DNA of 64,000 bases from DASSUW01 sp963759375 (GTDB lineage Bacteria > Actinomycetota > Thermoleophilia > Solirubrobacterales > Solirubrobacteraceae): positions 186,001 through 250,000 of the forward strand of contig CAVWYY010000001.1 of assembly GCA_963759375.1 (NCBI GenBank), given 5' to 3'. This document shows, piece after piece, positions 1 through 8,313 of the stretch. The notes beneath the pieces are model-generated. The model made no database searches. It saw only the letters and a list, made by a program, of their open reading frames with translations, and was not told where the DNA came from. Each line of letters opens with the position of its first letter. Position 1 is the stretch's first letter. The position numbers were made by a program, and so were the translations under genes.

Positions 1-32
1 CTTCTTCGCGCTGAGCCGCCAGTAGCGCTCGG

Positions 33-65
33 AACCCCAAGGGGGGACTGTCCCCCCTTGGGGTT
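33..65. repeat. 33-bp perfect palindrome (15-bp arms)
   Basis: Positions 33-47 are the exact reverse complement of 51-65, with a 3-base centre (CTG). The core is a run of six G, then ACTGT, then six C. The architecture, a G-run around a central CTG closed by a C-run, matches the two 23-bp palindromes at 51028-51086 although the outer sequence differs. It is probably a REP-like intergenic palindrome. It could also act as a factor-independent terminator for whatever lies to the left, but no T-tract follows it. It ends 23 bases before the LuxR-type gene. Confidence 0.7.
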
Positions 66-88
66 GGGATCGACCAGAATGGGCACGG

Positions 89-2647
89 ATGCCCGGGCTG
101 GTCGAACGTGACGCCCTGCTGGCGCAGCTGGCGGCGGCCCAGCGCGAGGGCGGGCAGCTGCTGCTGGTGGGCGGCGAGGCCGGCGTGGGGAAGACCGCGC
201 TGGTCCGCGCCTTCGCCTCCGGGCTCGACGTGCCCGTGCGGCTCGGCGCCTGCGAGCACCTGGCGACGCCCGCTCCGCTCGGACCGCTCGCCGACGTCGC
301 CGACGAGGTCGGCGGCGCGCTGGCAGCGGACATCGACGCGGGGAGCGACCCGCGGCGCGTCGCGCGCACGCTGCTCGACGAGCTGGGTCTCCCGGCCGTG
401 CTCGTGCTCGAGGACGTGCACTGGGCCGACGAGGCGACGCTCGACGTGCTGCGCGTGGTCGGCCGCCGGGTGGGCTCGACGCCGTCGCTCGTGCTCGTCA
501 CCTACCGCGACGACGAGGCGGTCGGCGACCATCCGCTGCGCCGCCTGCTCGGCGACCTGGCGTCGGCGCCGGCGGTCGAGCGCGTCGCGGTCCCGCCGCT
601 GTCGGTCGAGGCCGTGCGCGAGCTCGCATCCGGTCACGACGCCGACGCCATCCACGCGCTGACCGGCGGCAACCCGTTCTTCGTGACCGAGCTGCTGGCG
701 TCGCCCGGCGACGCGGTGCCGGCGACGGTGCGCGACGCAGTCCTGGCGCGCGCCGCGCGCCTGTCGCCCGACGCGCGGCGACTGCTCGACGGCGTGGCGC
801 TCATGCCCTCCCGCGCCGAGCTGTGGCTGCTCGACGCCGCCTTCCCGGACGTCGCCGGCCGGGTGGACGAATGCGTGACCGCCGGGGTGCTCGAGCCGGC
901 CGGCAACGCCGTGGCATTCCGGCACGAGCTGGCACGCCGAGCCGTCGAGAGCACGGTGCCGCCGCGCCGCCGGCGCGACCTGCACGCCGCGATCCTGCGT
1001 GCGCTCGAGAGTGCGCCCGGCGCCGACAGCTCGCGGCTGGCGCACCACGCCGACGAGGCCGGCGACACCGATGCCGTCCTGCGCCACGGGCGCGCCGCCG
1101 CCGAGCGCGGCTCGGCGACCGGCTCGCACCGCGAGGCCGCCGCGCAGTATGCGCGCGTCGTGCGCCACGCCGACGCGCTCGACCTGCGCGAGCGCGCCGA
1201 CCTGCTCGCCGCCTGGGCCCTCGAGGCACAGGCGAGCGGCGCCTACGAGGACGCGTCGACCGCCCTCACGCGCACGATCGTGCTGCGCCGCGAGCTCGGC
1301 GACCCGTTGCGCACGGGCGAGCACCTCGCGCGGCTCACGCTCCCGTACATCCTCCAGGGCCGCAACGCCGAGGCGGACGCTGCGAGCCGCGCGGCGATCG
1401 ACCTCCTGGAGACCCTGCCGGCCAGCGCCGAGCTCGCCATGGCCTACGGATTCCAGGCCTACGTCCAGATGATCCGGCGCGACAACGCCGACGCGGTGGC
1501 CTCGGCCGAGAAGGCGATCGAGCTCGCGCGGCGCTTCGACCAGCCGGAGGCGCTCGCGCTCGCGCTCAACATGATGGGCGCCGCGATCATCGTGAGCGGC
1601 GGCATCGAACTCGGCGTGGACCGGCTCGAGCAGAGCCTCCAGGTCGCGCGCGCGCACGACCTCGAGCACCGGATCGCCCAGGCGCACTGGGCGCTCGGCT
1701 CGGGCCTCGCGGAGATGTACGAGTTCGACCGCGGCGAGCGGGAGCTGCGCGAGCACATCAGCTTCGCGCAGGAGCGCGGCCTGGACTCCGGGTACACGCG
1801 CGCCTGGCTGGCCGCCGTGTCCGTCTACCGCGGGCGCTGGCGAGAGGGCACCGCGCTCGCCGCCGAGGTTCTCGCCGACGAGGTCTCCACCACCGGCCGG
1901 ATCACCGCCAACGTCGCGCTCGGGCGTGTGCGCGCGCGGCGCGGCGACCCGGGCGCGCACGAACCGCTCGACGAGGCGCTCCTCCTCGCCCAGCCCGGCG
2001 GCCATCTCCAGCGGCTCGCGCACGTCCACGCCGCGCGCGCCGAGGCGGCGTGGCTGGCCGGCGACCGCGAGGCGGCGGCGGCCGAGGCAGGCGCCGTCTA
2101 CCCGCTGGCCCTCGAGAAGCGCCATCTGTGGTTCGCCGGCGAGCTCGCCTACTGGCAGTGGAAGGCGGGGACGCTGGGTGAGGCGCCGGACTGGATCGCC
2201 GAGCCGTACCGGCTGCAGCTCGACGGCGAGGCGGCGGCCGCCGCCGAGCGCTGGCGCGAGCGCGGTTGCCGGTACGAGGCGGCGCGCGCGCTCGCCGAGT
2301 CCGGCGAAGCGGACGACGTGCTGGCCGCGGTGGGTGAGTTCGATGCGCTGGGCGCGACGCCGTCGGCCCGCCTGGCCCGCGAGCGGCTGCGCTCGCTGGG
2401 CGCGCCCGTCCCGCGCGGCCCGCGTCCGGCCACGCGCGCGAACCCGGCCGACCTCACGCCGCGCGAGCTCGAGGTGCTGCGCCTGATCGCGGCGGGGATG
2501 CGCAACGCCGAGGTGGCCGAGCGGCTGGTGCTCTCGCGCAGGACGGTCGACCACCACGTCTCCTCGGTGCTGCGCAAGCTCAACACGCGCACGCGGGGCG
2601 AGGCGGCTGCCGAGGCCGGCCGGCTCGGGTTGCTCGAAGATGGGTGA
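89..2647 (+). CDS. LuxR-family transcriptional regulator with N-terminal AAA ATPase domain
   Basis: An 852-residue large ATP-binding LuxR-type (LAL) regulator. The N-terminus has a Walker A motif (GGEAGVGKT, about residues 28-36) and a Walker B-like LVLEDVHWAD segment near 104-113. The middle (about 300-750) is Ala/Arg-rich helical TPR-like sequence. The C-terminus (about 785-845) is a LuxR helix-turn-helix beginning LTPRELEVLRLIAAG and containing the SRRTVDHHVSSVLRKL recognition segment. Such proteins bind ATP and an inducer and activate transcription; the inducer cannot be read from sequence. The ATG at 89 gives the usual start just before the VERDALL motif. The following DUF4242 gene is a plausible but unproven target. 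Confidence 0.9.
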   Translation: MPGLVERDALLAQLAAAQREGGQLLLVGGEAGVGKTALVRAFASGLDVPVRLGACEHLATPAPLGPLADVADEVGGALAADIDAGSDPRRVARTLLDELGLPAVLVLEDVHWADEATLDVLRVVGRRVGSTPSLVLVTYRDDEAVGDHPLRRLLGDLASAPAVERVAVPPLSVEAVRELASGHDADAIHALTGGNPFFVTELLASPGDAVPATVRDAVLARAARLSPDARRLLDGVALMPSRAELWLLDAAFPDVAGRVDECVTAGVLEPAGNAVAFRHELARRAVESTVPPRRRRDLHAAILRALESAPGADSSRLAHHADEAGDTDAVLRHGRAAAERGSATGSHREAAAQYARVVRHADALDLRERADLLAAWALEAQASGAYEDASTALTRTIVLRRELGDPLRTGEHLARLTLPYILQGRNAEADAASRAAIDLLETLPASAELAMAYGFQAYVQMIRRDNADAVASAEKAIELARRFDQPEALALALNMMGAAIIVSGGIELGVDRLEQSLQVARAHDLEHRIAQAHWALGSGLAEMYEFDRGERELREHISFAQERGLDSGYTRAWLAAVSVYRGRWREGTALAAEVLADEVSTTGRITANVALGRVRARRGDPGAHEPLDEALLLAQPGGHLQRLAHVHAARAEAAWLAGDREAAAAEAGAVYPLALEKRHLWFAGELAYWQWKAGTLGEAPDWIAEPYRLQLDGEAAAAAERWRERGCRYEAARALAESGEADDVLAAVGEFDALGATPSARLARERLRSLGAPVPRGPRPATRANPADLTPRELEVLRLIAAGMRNAEVAERLVLSRRTVDHHVSSVLRKLNTRTRGEAAAEAGRLGLLEDG

Positions 2648-2742
2648 CCGGCGGGCGGAAGATAGGTAATCCCGCCGATTTCCCGTAGCGGGGGCGCGCA
2701 TACGGTCGGGTCGTCCTGTCCCGACCCGAGGGAGTCCCCCAC

Positions 2743-3036
2743 ATGCAGACCTACGTGATCCTCCGCCGCCACGGCTGGGCCACCGCCGCCGACCTCGAGG
2801 CCGCCGCCGCGCGCTCGACCGCCGAGGGCGAGGACATGGCCGATGACGTGCGCTGGATCCGCAGTTACGTGACCGCGGAGACCGACGGCACGGTCGGCAC
2901 CGTGTGCATCTACCAGGCCACCAGCCCGGAGGCGCTGCGCGAGCACGCCAAGCGCGCCGACCTGCCCGCCGACGAGATCGTCGAGGTGGCGGACACCGTC
3001 ATCGTGCGGCCGGACCCCCAGCCGGTCGCCGGCTGA
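2743..3036 (+). CDS. DUF4242 domain protein (SCO4226-like)
   Basis: A 97-residue cytoplasmic protein beginning MQTYVILRRHGW. It has the ferredoxin-like small-domain pattern of DUF4242, with a conserved segment around VRWIRSYVTAETDGTVGTVCIYQA and a C-terminal IVEVADTVIVRP strand. A Streptomyces member of the family (SCO4226) was reported to bind nickel; no function is established here. It lies 95 bases after the LuxR-type regulator. That gap holds a weak 7-bp stem (2649-2655 with 2671-2677), so the gene may be transcribed separately. GGGAG sits about 10 bases upstream of the ATG. Confidence 0.75.
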   Translation: MQTYVILRRHGWATAADLEAAAARSTAEGEDMADDVRWIRSYVTAETDGTVGTVCIYQATSPEALREHAKRADLPADEIVEVADTVIVRPDPQPVAG

Positions 3037-3046
3037 GCCATGCGGG

Positions 3047-3095
3047 TTGATCTTCCTATTGGTCTTAGGTATCCTCCTAGGATCAATAGGAAAGG
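3047..3095 (+). promoter_or_regulatory. Promoter with overlapping 15-bp inverted-repeat operator
   Basis: A sigma70-type promoter reads TTGATC (3047-3052), 17-base spacer, TATCCT (3070-3075). An inverted repeat with 13 of 15 matching positions, CCTATTGGTCTTAGG (3055-3069) and CCTAGGATCAATAGG (3076-3090), fills the spacer and brackets the -10 box. A purine-rich ribosome-binding site (AGGAAAGG, 3088-3095) follows, then GTG at 3104. Bound repressor would cover the -10 box. The TetR protein encoded second in this operon is the natural candidate, which implies autorepression. Confidence 0.75.
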
Positions 3096-3103
3096 TCGAT
3101 CCC

Positions 3104-3778
3104 GTGAAGAGCACCTCCGTCACCCCGAACCTCATCCAGCTCAACCGCCTGCGCTTCGTCAACGCGTACCTCGTACGCGAGGACGACGGCTTCACGCTCG
3201 TCGACACCACCACCGGCGGCGCCGCCGATGCGCTGATCGCGGCCGCGCAGCAGGCGGGCGGGGCGATCCGGCGGATCGCGCTGACCCACGGCCACGGCGA
3301 CCACGTCGGGTCGCTGGACGCCCTGAAAGACCGTCTCGGCGCCGACGTCGAGGTGCTGATGCCCGAGCTCGACGCCCGCATCCACGCCGGAGAGAAGGTC
3401 GTCGACGGCAAGCTGCCGGGCAGCTGGCCGAAGCTCAAGACGGTCCCGGACGTGCGGCTGCACGCCGGCGACCGCGTTGGCAGCCTCGAGGTCGTGGCGT
3501 CGCCGGGCCACTCGCCCGGCCACGTCGCGCTCCTCGACACGCGCGACCGCTCGCTGATCGCCGGCGATGCGTTCACCAGCTACGGCCGAGTCGCAGTGCC
3601 GACGTTCCTGTACCTGCGCTTCCCGTTCGCGGCGATGGCGACCTGGGACAAGGGCAAGACGGTCGAGTCGGCCCGCGCGCTTCGCGCGCTCGACCCGCCG
3701 CTGCTGGTCGTCGGCCACGGGCCCGCGGTGCGCGACCCGGGCGCGGCGATGGACGCGGCGATCGCCCGGGCGGCCTGA
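3104..3778 (+). CDS. MBL-fold metallo-hydrolase
   Basis: A 224-residue metallo-beta-lactamase-fold hydrolase. The zinc-binding THGHGDHVG motif is near residue 63, a second His lies in SPGHSPGHVAL, an Asp in LIAGDAF, and the final His in VVGHGP. The family hydrolyses thioesters, lactones or related bonds; the substrate is unknown. I chose GTG 3104 because it has a good ribosome-binding site and starts after the promoter and operator. A longer reading from 3047 would put the operator inside the coding region and add a hydrophobic stretch atypical of the family. Its stop overlaps the start of the TetR gene (TGATG), so the pair is translationally coupled. Confidence 0.88.
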   Translation: MKSTSVTPNLIQLNRLRFVNAYLVREDDGFTLVDTTTGGAADALIAAAQQAGGAIRRIALTHGHGDHVGSLDALKDRLGADVEVLMPELDARIHAGEKVVDGKLPGSWPKLKTVPDVRLHAGDRVGSLEVVASPGHSPGHVALLDTRDRSLIAGDAFTSYGRVAVPTFLYLRFPFAAMATWDKGKTVESARALRALDPPLLVVGHGPAVRDPGAAMDAAIARAA

Positions 3779-4329
3779 TGCCACGCGCTGGGCTGGGCCC
3801 GGACGCGGTGGTCGACGGGGCGGCAGCGCTCGCCGACGCCGAGGGCCTGGAGGCGGTGACCCTCGCGCGCCTGGCGTCCGACCTCGGCGTGCGGGCGCCG
3901 TCGCTGTACGCCCACGTCGGCGGGCTGCCCGACCTGCGGCGGCGCCTGGCGGCGCGCGGGGCGCGCGAGCTCGGAGCGGCGCTGCAGGCCGCCGCGGCCG
4001 GCCGCGCCCGCGGCGACGCGCTGGCCGCCGTGGCCCGTGCGTACCGCGACTACGCCCGCGCGCACCCCGGGACGTACGCGGCCGCCCAGCGCGCGCCCGA
4101 CCTCGGCGACGAGGGGGCCGCGGTCGTCGACACCGTCGCCGCGGTCATGCGCGGCTATGGCTTCGAGGGTGATGACGCGATCCACGCCGTACGCATCGTG
4201 CGCGCAGCGCTCCACGGCTTCGCCGCGCTCGAGACCGAGGAGGGTTTCGGCATCCCGCTCGACGTCGACGACACGTTCGCCCGGCTCGTCGATGTGCTCG
4301 ATCGCGGTCTCGAATCCCGACCCGGTTAG
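3778..4329 (+). CDS. TetR/AcrR-family regulator (WHG-type C-terminal domain)
   Basis: A 183-residue regulator. The N-terminal helix-turn-helix is recognisable in LEAVTLARLASDLGVRAPSLYAHVG, where the recognition helix ends in the family's SLYxHVG pattern. The C-terminal half (RAYRDYARAHPGTYAAAQR ... ALHGFAALETEEGFG) matches the TetR C-terminal domain often called WHG. It starts at the ATG overlapping the stop of the MBL-fold gene. Together with the inverted repeat at 3055-3090, the layout suggests it represses its own operon and releases on binding the hydrolase's substrate or a relative. The ligand is unknown. Confidence 0.85.
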   Translation: MPRAGLGPDAVVDGAAALADAEGLEAVTLARLASDLGVRAPSLYAHVGGLPDLRRRLAARGARELGAALQAAAAGRARGDALAAVARAYRDYARAHPGTYAAAQRAPDLGDEGAAVVDTVAAVMRGYGFEGDDAIHAVRIVRAALHGFAALETEEGFGIPLDVDDTFARLVDVLDRGLESRPG

Positions 4330-4378
4330 TGTTGTATCTCCGACGGCGAATCCAGCACCACCCAGGAGGGCGACAACG

Positions 4379-5044
4379 ATGGCTCTGCAGCTTGGCGATA
4401 CCGCGCCGGACTTCGAGGCGGAGACGACCGAGGGGACGATCAAGTTCCACGACTGGATCGGCGACTCCTGGGCCGTGCTGTTCTCGCACCCGCGCGACTT
4501 CACGCCCGTGTGCACGACCGAGCTCGGCTACATGGCCAGCATCAAGCCGGAGTTCGACAAGCGCAACACGAAGATCATCGGCCTGTCGGTCGATCCGCTC
4601 GACAACCACGAGAAGTGGGCCTCCGACATCGCCGAGACCCAGGGCACCGCGCCGAACTACCCGCTGATCGGCGACTCCGACTTCACGGTCTCGAAGCTCT
4701 ACGGGATGCTGCCCGACGACGTCGAGGGCGACCCGACGCAGCGCACGCCGGCGATGAACCAGACCGTCCGCAACGTGTTCGTGATCGGGCCGGACAAGAA
4801 GCTGAAGCTGATCCTCGTCTATCCGATGACGACGGGCCGCAACTTCGACGAGGTGCTGCGTGTCATCGACTCGCTGCAGCTGACGGCGAAGCACAAGGTC
4901 GCGACGCCGGCCCAGTGGCAGCAGGGCGACAACGTGATCATCGCCGGCTCGGTGTCCGACGAAGAGGCCAAGGAGACCTACCCCGACGGCTGGGAGTCGC
5001 CGCGGCCGTACATCCGGATCGTGCCGCAGCCCTCGAGCTCGTAG
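4379..5044 (+). CDS. 1-Cys peroxiredoxin (Prx6-type)
   Basis: A 221-residue peroxiredoxin that reduces hydrogen peroxide and organic hydroperoxides in the cytoplasm. The peroxidatic cysteine is Cys45 in the FTPVCTTE motif. There is no obvious C-terminal resolving Cys, and the long C-terminal domain (VYPMTTGRNFDEVLRVIDSLQ, then HKVATPAQW) is typical of the Prx6/1-Cys branch, whose members are about 210-225 residues. A strong ribosome-binding site (AGGAGGG, 4364-4370) precedes the ATG. It lies 49 bases after the TetR gene and 5 bases before the NAD kinase gene, a sensible pairing since NADPH feeds peroxide defence. Confidence 0.93.
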   Translation: MALQLGDTAPDFEAETTEGTIKFHDWIGDSWAVLFSHPRDFTPVCTTELGYMASIKPEFDKRNTKIIGLSVDPLDNHEKWASDIAETQGTAPNYPLIGDSDFTVSKLYGMLPDDVEGDPTQRTPAMNQTVRNVFVIGPDKKLKLILVYPMTTGRNFDEVLRVIDSLQLTAKHKVATPAQWQQGDNVIIAGSVSDEEAKETYPDGWESPRPYIRIVPQPSSS

Positions 5045-5049
5045 CGCCT

Positions 5050-5913
5050 GTGCGCGTCGGCCTGGTCGTCCACCCGACGCGTGACATCGCGGGCGCGCTG
5101 GCCACGCTGCAGAGCTGGACCGCCGAGCACGGGATCGAGCTCGTGCAGCTCATGGCGCGCGGGAACCGCCGCGAGGTCGCGCCCCCCGGGGACGTCGACG
5201 GGTGCGACCTCGTCGTGGCGCTCGGCGGGGACGGGACCGTCCTCGCCGCGCTGCGCGCGGGCGCCGCCGGCGGGACCCCGGTGCTCGGCGTCGCCTGCGG
5301 CAGCCTCGGAGCGATGAGCGCGGTCCCTGGGGCCGGGCTCCCGGGCGCGCTGGACCGCTACCGCACGGGCGACTGGACGCCGCGGCGGCTGCCCGCGCTC
5401 GGTGTCACCTCAGAGTCCGGCAAGGACTGGGCGGTCAACGACCTCGTGGTCATCCGCCACGGGGCCGGCCAGATCATGACCGTCATCGCGGCCGACGGCG
5501 AGCTGTACGCGCGGCTGGCCGGCGACGGCATGGTCATCGCGACGGCGCTCGGGTCGAGCGCCTACTCGATGGCGGCCGGTGGCCCGATCCTGGCGATGGG
5601 CACGCCGGCCTACGTCTGCACGCCGCTCGCGCCGCACGGCGGGTCGGCGCCGCCGCTCGTGGTCGGCGGCGACGCGACGATCACGCTCGACGTGACGCCC
5701 GGCTTCGCGGGGCTCGACGTCGAGATCGACGGGCAGCCGCGGCCGCATGTCGACCTTCACTACCGCGTCGAGCTGCACAGGGACAAGCTCACGCTCGTCA
5801 CGTTCGACGGCGTGGGGCACGGCCTGACCGGCCTGCGGCGGCGCGGCCTGATCGCGGACAGCCCGCGCGTCCTGGCGAGGGACGCGCGGGCGGTGCCGCC
5901 ACTCCGCGACTAG
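5050..5913 (+). CDS. nadK: NAD kinase
   Basis: A 287-residue ATP-dependent NAD kinase making NADP. It carries the diagnostic GGDGT motif (LVVALGGDGTVLAA, about residues 57-70), the second conserved region with an AVNDLVV segment, and the glycine-rich ATALGSSAYSMAAGGP segment that forms the nucleotide site. Length is normal for a bacterial enzyme. GTG 5050 follows the peroxiredoxin stop by 5 bases, so the two are probably co-transcribed. The stop overlaps head-on with the stop of the minus-strand exporter gene. Confidence 0.88.
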   Translation: MRVGLVVHPTRDIAGALATLQSWTAEHGIELVQLMARGNRREVAPPGDVDGCDLVVALGGDGTVLAALRAGAAGGTPVLGVACGSLGAMSAVPGAGLPGALDRYRTGDWTPRRLPALGVTSESGKDWAVNDLVVIRHGAGQIMTVIAADGELYARLAGDGMVIATALGSSAYSMAAGGPILAMGTPAYVCTPLAPHGGSAPPLVVGGDATITLDVTPGFAGLDVEIDGQPRPHVDLHYRVELHRDKLTLVTFDGVGHGLTGLRRRGLIADSPRVLARDARAVPPLRD

Positions 5914-7466
5914 GCGGGCGCCGTCTCGAGCGCGCCGGCGGCCGTGGCCTCCTGCTCGGCCGGCACGTCGGGGCGGTCGTTGCGGATCAGGGCCCAGGCG
6001 AGCAGGGCGCCGACCAGGGCGGCCGAGGCGCTGACGATCAGGCCGGTGCCCAGCGCGTCGACGAACGCGGTGTTGGCCGCCGCCTGGACGTGGGCACTCG
6101 CGTGCTCGAGGCCCGCGCCGGAACCGAGGCCGTCGACCATCTGCTCGCGCGCGCCGGCGCCGAGGTTCGGCAGCGACTTCTCGAGGTCCGAGCGGCCGAC
6201 GGCGGCGACGAGCGCGCCGAGCGCCGCGACGCCGAACGTGCCGCCGACCATTCGGAACATCGACAGCGTGCCGGAGGCGACGCCGGCCTTGCTGCGGTCG
6301 ACGGCGTTCATCACTGCGGCGCTCATCGGCGACATGACGAGGCCGATGCCCGCGCCCATGACCATGAAGGCCGGGAACAGGTAGCCGAAGCTCGTGTCCA
6401 CGCTGATGCGGGACTGCCAGGCGAGCGCGGCCGCGATCATCACGAGCCCGCCGGTGATCAGCCAGCGCGGGCCGACACGGTCGGAGAGCCGGCCGGCGAT
6501 CGGGCCGGCCGCCATGACGACGAGTGTCGTCGGCAGGAAGCGCACGCCGGTCTCCAGCGGGCTGTAGCCGAGGATGTTCTGCATGTAGAGCGCGAGGAAG
6601 AAGAACATCGCGAACATCGCGAACGTGACCAGGAAGGCCACAGCGTTGGCGGCGACGAACTGGCGCGAGCGGAAGAACGCGAAGTCGACGACCGGCGCCG
6701 GGGAGCGCCGCTCGATCGCGACGAAGGCGGCCAGCGAGACGACGGCGAGGGCGAACAGCCCGAGGATGCGGGCCGAGCCCCAGCCCCACGCGTTGCCCTC
6801 GACGAGCGCGAGGACCAGCGAGGTGAGGCCGGCGGTCAGCGTGGCGATGCCCGGGTAGTCGACCGTGCGGCCGACGGTCTCGTCACGCGACTCCTCGGCC
6901 GCGAACAGCGTCACCGCGATCGCGGCGATCGCCACCGGGACGTTGAGGAAGAAGATCGCGCGCCACGACACGTCCTCGGTGAGCCAGCCGCCGACGAGCG
7001 GGCCGATGGCCAGCGCGATCGCGGAGACGCCGGCCCAGATGCCGATCGCCTTGCCGCGCTCGCGCGGCGGGAACGCGTGGCTGATGATCGAGAGGGTGCC
7101 CGGCATCATCAGCGCCGCGCCGACGCCCTGGATGGCGCGCGAGGCGACGAGGAAGCCGTCGGACGGGGCGAAGCCGATGGTGAAGGAGGCGGCCGCGAAG
7201 ATCGCGACGCCGATGAGGAAGACGCGCCGACGCCCGAAGATGTCGCCGAGCCGGCCACCGGTGACCAGCAGCACGGCGAATGTCAGCGTGTAGGCGTTGA
7301 TCGTCCACTCGAGAGCGGAGAGAGAGGCGTCGAAGTCACGCTGGATCGACGGCAGGGCGACGTTGGTCACCGTGTTGTCGAGCATGATCATGAACAGCGC
7401 GAAGCACATCGCGCCCAGCGTCCACCAGCGACGGTTGGACTCCGACAGGCGGATACGTTCGGTCAC
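5910..7466 (-). CDS. MFS drug exporter, DHA2 family (14 TM)
   Basis: A 518-residue major-facilitator transporter of the EmrB/QacA type. Hydrophobic segments run the whole length and fit 14 transmembrane helices. The motif LDNTVTNVALPSIQRD (antiporter motif near TM1) and GRLGDIFGRRRVFLIG (motif A in loop 2-3) are clear. It should export toxic organic compounds in exchange for protons. Its start overlaps the MarR-type gene by 4 bases, so regulator and transporter form one operon, the classic arrangement for inducible export. Confidence 0.9.
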   Translation of the reverse strand: MTERIRLSESNRRWWTLGAMCFALFMIMLDNTVTNVALPSIQRDFDASLSALEWTINAYTLTFAVLLVTGGRLGDIFGRRRVFLIGVAIFAAASFTIGFAPSDGFLVASRAIQGVGAALMMPGTLSIISHAFPPRERGKAIGIWAGVSAIALAIGPLVGGWLTEDVSWRAIFFLNVPVAIAAIAVTLFAAEESRDETVGRTVDYPGIATLTAGLTSLVLALVEGNAWGWGSARILGLFALAVVSLAAFVAIERRSPAPVVDFAFFRSRQFVAANAVAFLVTFAMFAMFFFLALYMQNILGYSPLETGVRFLPTTLVVMAAGPIAGRLSDRVGPRWLITGGLVMIAAALAWQSRISVDTSFGYLFPAFMVMGAGIGLVMSPMSAAVMNAVDRSKAGVASGTLSMFRMVGGTFGVAALGALVAAVGRSDLEKSLPNLGAGAREQMVDGLGSGAGLEHASAHVQAAANTAFVDALGTGLIVSASAALVGALLAWALIRNDRPDVPAEQEATAAGALETAPA

Positions 7467-7906
7467 GGGGTGTGGATCCTTTCCACGATGGGGAGGAGCG
7501 AGGCGTGCAATGCGGCGCGCTCTTCGTCCGAGAGCAGCGCCGTGAACTCCTCCAGCGCCGACACCCGCGTCTGCTCGATGTCATCGAGCACCGCCCGTCC
7601 GGCGGGGAGCAGCCGGACGAGCTTGGCGCGGCGGTCCTTGTCGGACTCGTGCCGGTCGACATAGCCGCGCTGCACGAGCTGGTCGAGCGAGCGCGACATC
7701 GCGGGGAACGACATGTTGAGGCTCGTCGCGACGTCCTTGACGTTGACGTCGCCTTCCGAGACGCGGAGGAGGTTGAGCGTCTTCACCTGGGTGAAGGACA
7801 GTCCGAGCTCACCGAGGTGCTTGAACAGCTCGGGGGCGGAGGAGCGGTGCAGGTGCAGCATCAGCTGCCCGAGGAGCGCGGCCAGTCCTTGCGGTGAAGC
7901 AATCAT
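7463..7906 (-). CDS. MarR-family transcriptional regulator
   Basis: A 147-residue winged-helix regulator. The recognition region reads VKDVATSLNMSFPAMSRSLDQLVQRGYVDR and the wing ESDKDRRAKLVRLLPAG, both typical of MarR. I placed the start at ATG 7906, giving the family's normal length. Upstream sequence in the same frame is Arg/Pro-rich and looks non-coding. The start codon lies inside a 15-bp palindrome, and a -10-like TATAGT lies 17-22 bases upstream, so the mRNA leader is very short. Downstream is the exporter it presumably represses. Confidence 0.88.
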   Translation of the reverse strand: MIASPQGLAALLGQLMLHLHRSSAPELFKHLGELGLSFTQVKTLNLLRVSEGDVNVKDVATSLNMSFPAMSRSLDQLVQRGYVDRHESDKDRRAKLVRLLPAGRAVLDDIEQTRVSALEEFTALLSDEERAALHASLLPIVERIHTP

Positions 7907-7928
7907 TGATTGCACGCATGCAACTATA
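7899..7928 (-). promoter_or_regulatory. Promoter and tandem operators of the marR-exporter operon
   Basis: Two palindromes overlap here. GCAATCATTGATTGC (7899-7913) is perfect around one central base and contains the marR start codon. TTGCACGCATGCAA (7910-7923) is symmetric at 12 of 14 positions. On the minus strand TATAGT (7928-7923) is a 5/6 match to the -10 consensus, which puts the transcription start about 8-10 bases before the ATG. No convincing -35 box is visible. The palindromes are the right size for MarR dimers, so autorepression is likely. Confidence 0.6.
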
Positions 7929-7986
7929 GCAAGCGGGCCGCTCAGGACCAGGCGGTGAGCGCGGCGCCGCGGGCGAGGCGGCGCTC

Positions 7987-8313
7987 GAGCTCGTGGTCGA
8001 GCGCGTCCGGCTGCAGCCGGTGCTCGATCGCCAGGTACGCGCCCCCCGAGGATGCCCGAGCGGTCGCCGAGGTCCGACAACTACCTGCTCGTCGACGAGG
8101 AGCCGTGGGCCGCGGTCCGCGGCCTGCTCGACGAGTGCTGGTACGTCGTGCAGGACGAGGACACGCGGCTGCAGCTGCTGATCGATCGCCACATCGCGTT
8201 CGGCAAGGCGCCGGACTTCGCACGCGACGTGGGTCCTGCGCAGCGACCAGCGCAACGCCGAGCTCGTCGCGGCAACGCAGCCACGAGCCGACGCGCTGAT
8301 CCGGATCGGCTAG
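7987..8313 (+). pseudogene. Decayed 3' part of a nucleoside/nucleotide-kinase-like gene
   Basis: Three reading frames on the plus strand together resemble the C-terminal half of the P-loop nucleoside/nucleotide kinase-like (uridine kinase/PRK-like) family. The first is LDRQVRAP near 8023. A second starts near 8070 with NYLLVDEEPWAAVRGLLDE followed by LLIDRHIAFGKAPDFAR. The third reads TWVLRSDQRNAELVAATQ and ends in a stop at 8311-8313. At least two frame changes separate them, one at a run of six C near 8041-8046 and one near 8228. No start or P-loop is present, so this is a remnant, not a working gene. Its 3' end abuts the convergent gene at 8310. Confidence 0.6.

Noticed and set aside
3047..3103. 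An N-terminal extension of the MBL-fold protein beginning at ATG 3047
   Set aside because: It would run through the promoter and operator. GTG 3104 has the better ribosome-binding site and gives the normal family N-terminus.
5202..7664. An 820-codon plus-strand open frame opposite the exporter and marR genes
   Set aside because: Arg/Asp/Glu-rich low-complexity translation without family motifs. It is the antisense shadow of the well-supported MFS and MarR genes, as happens in DNA this GC-rich.
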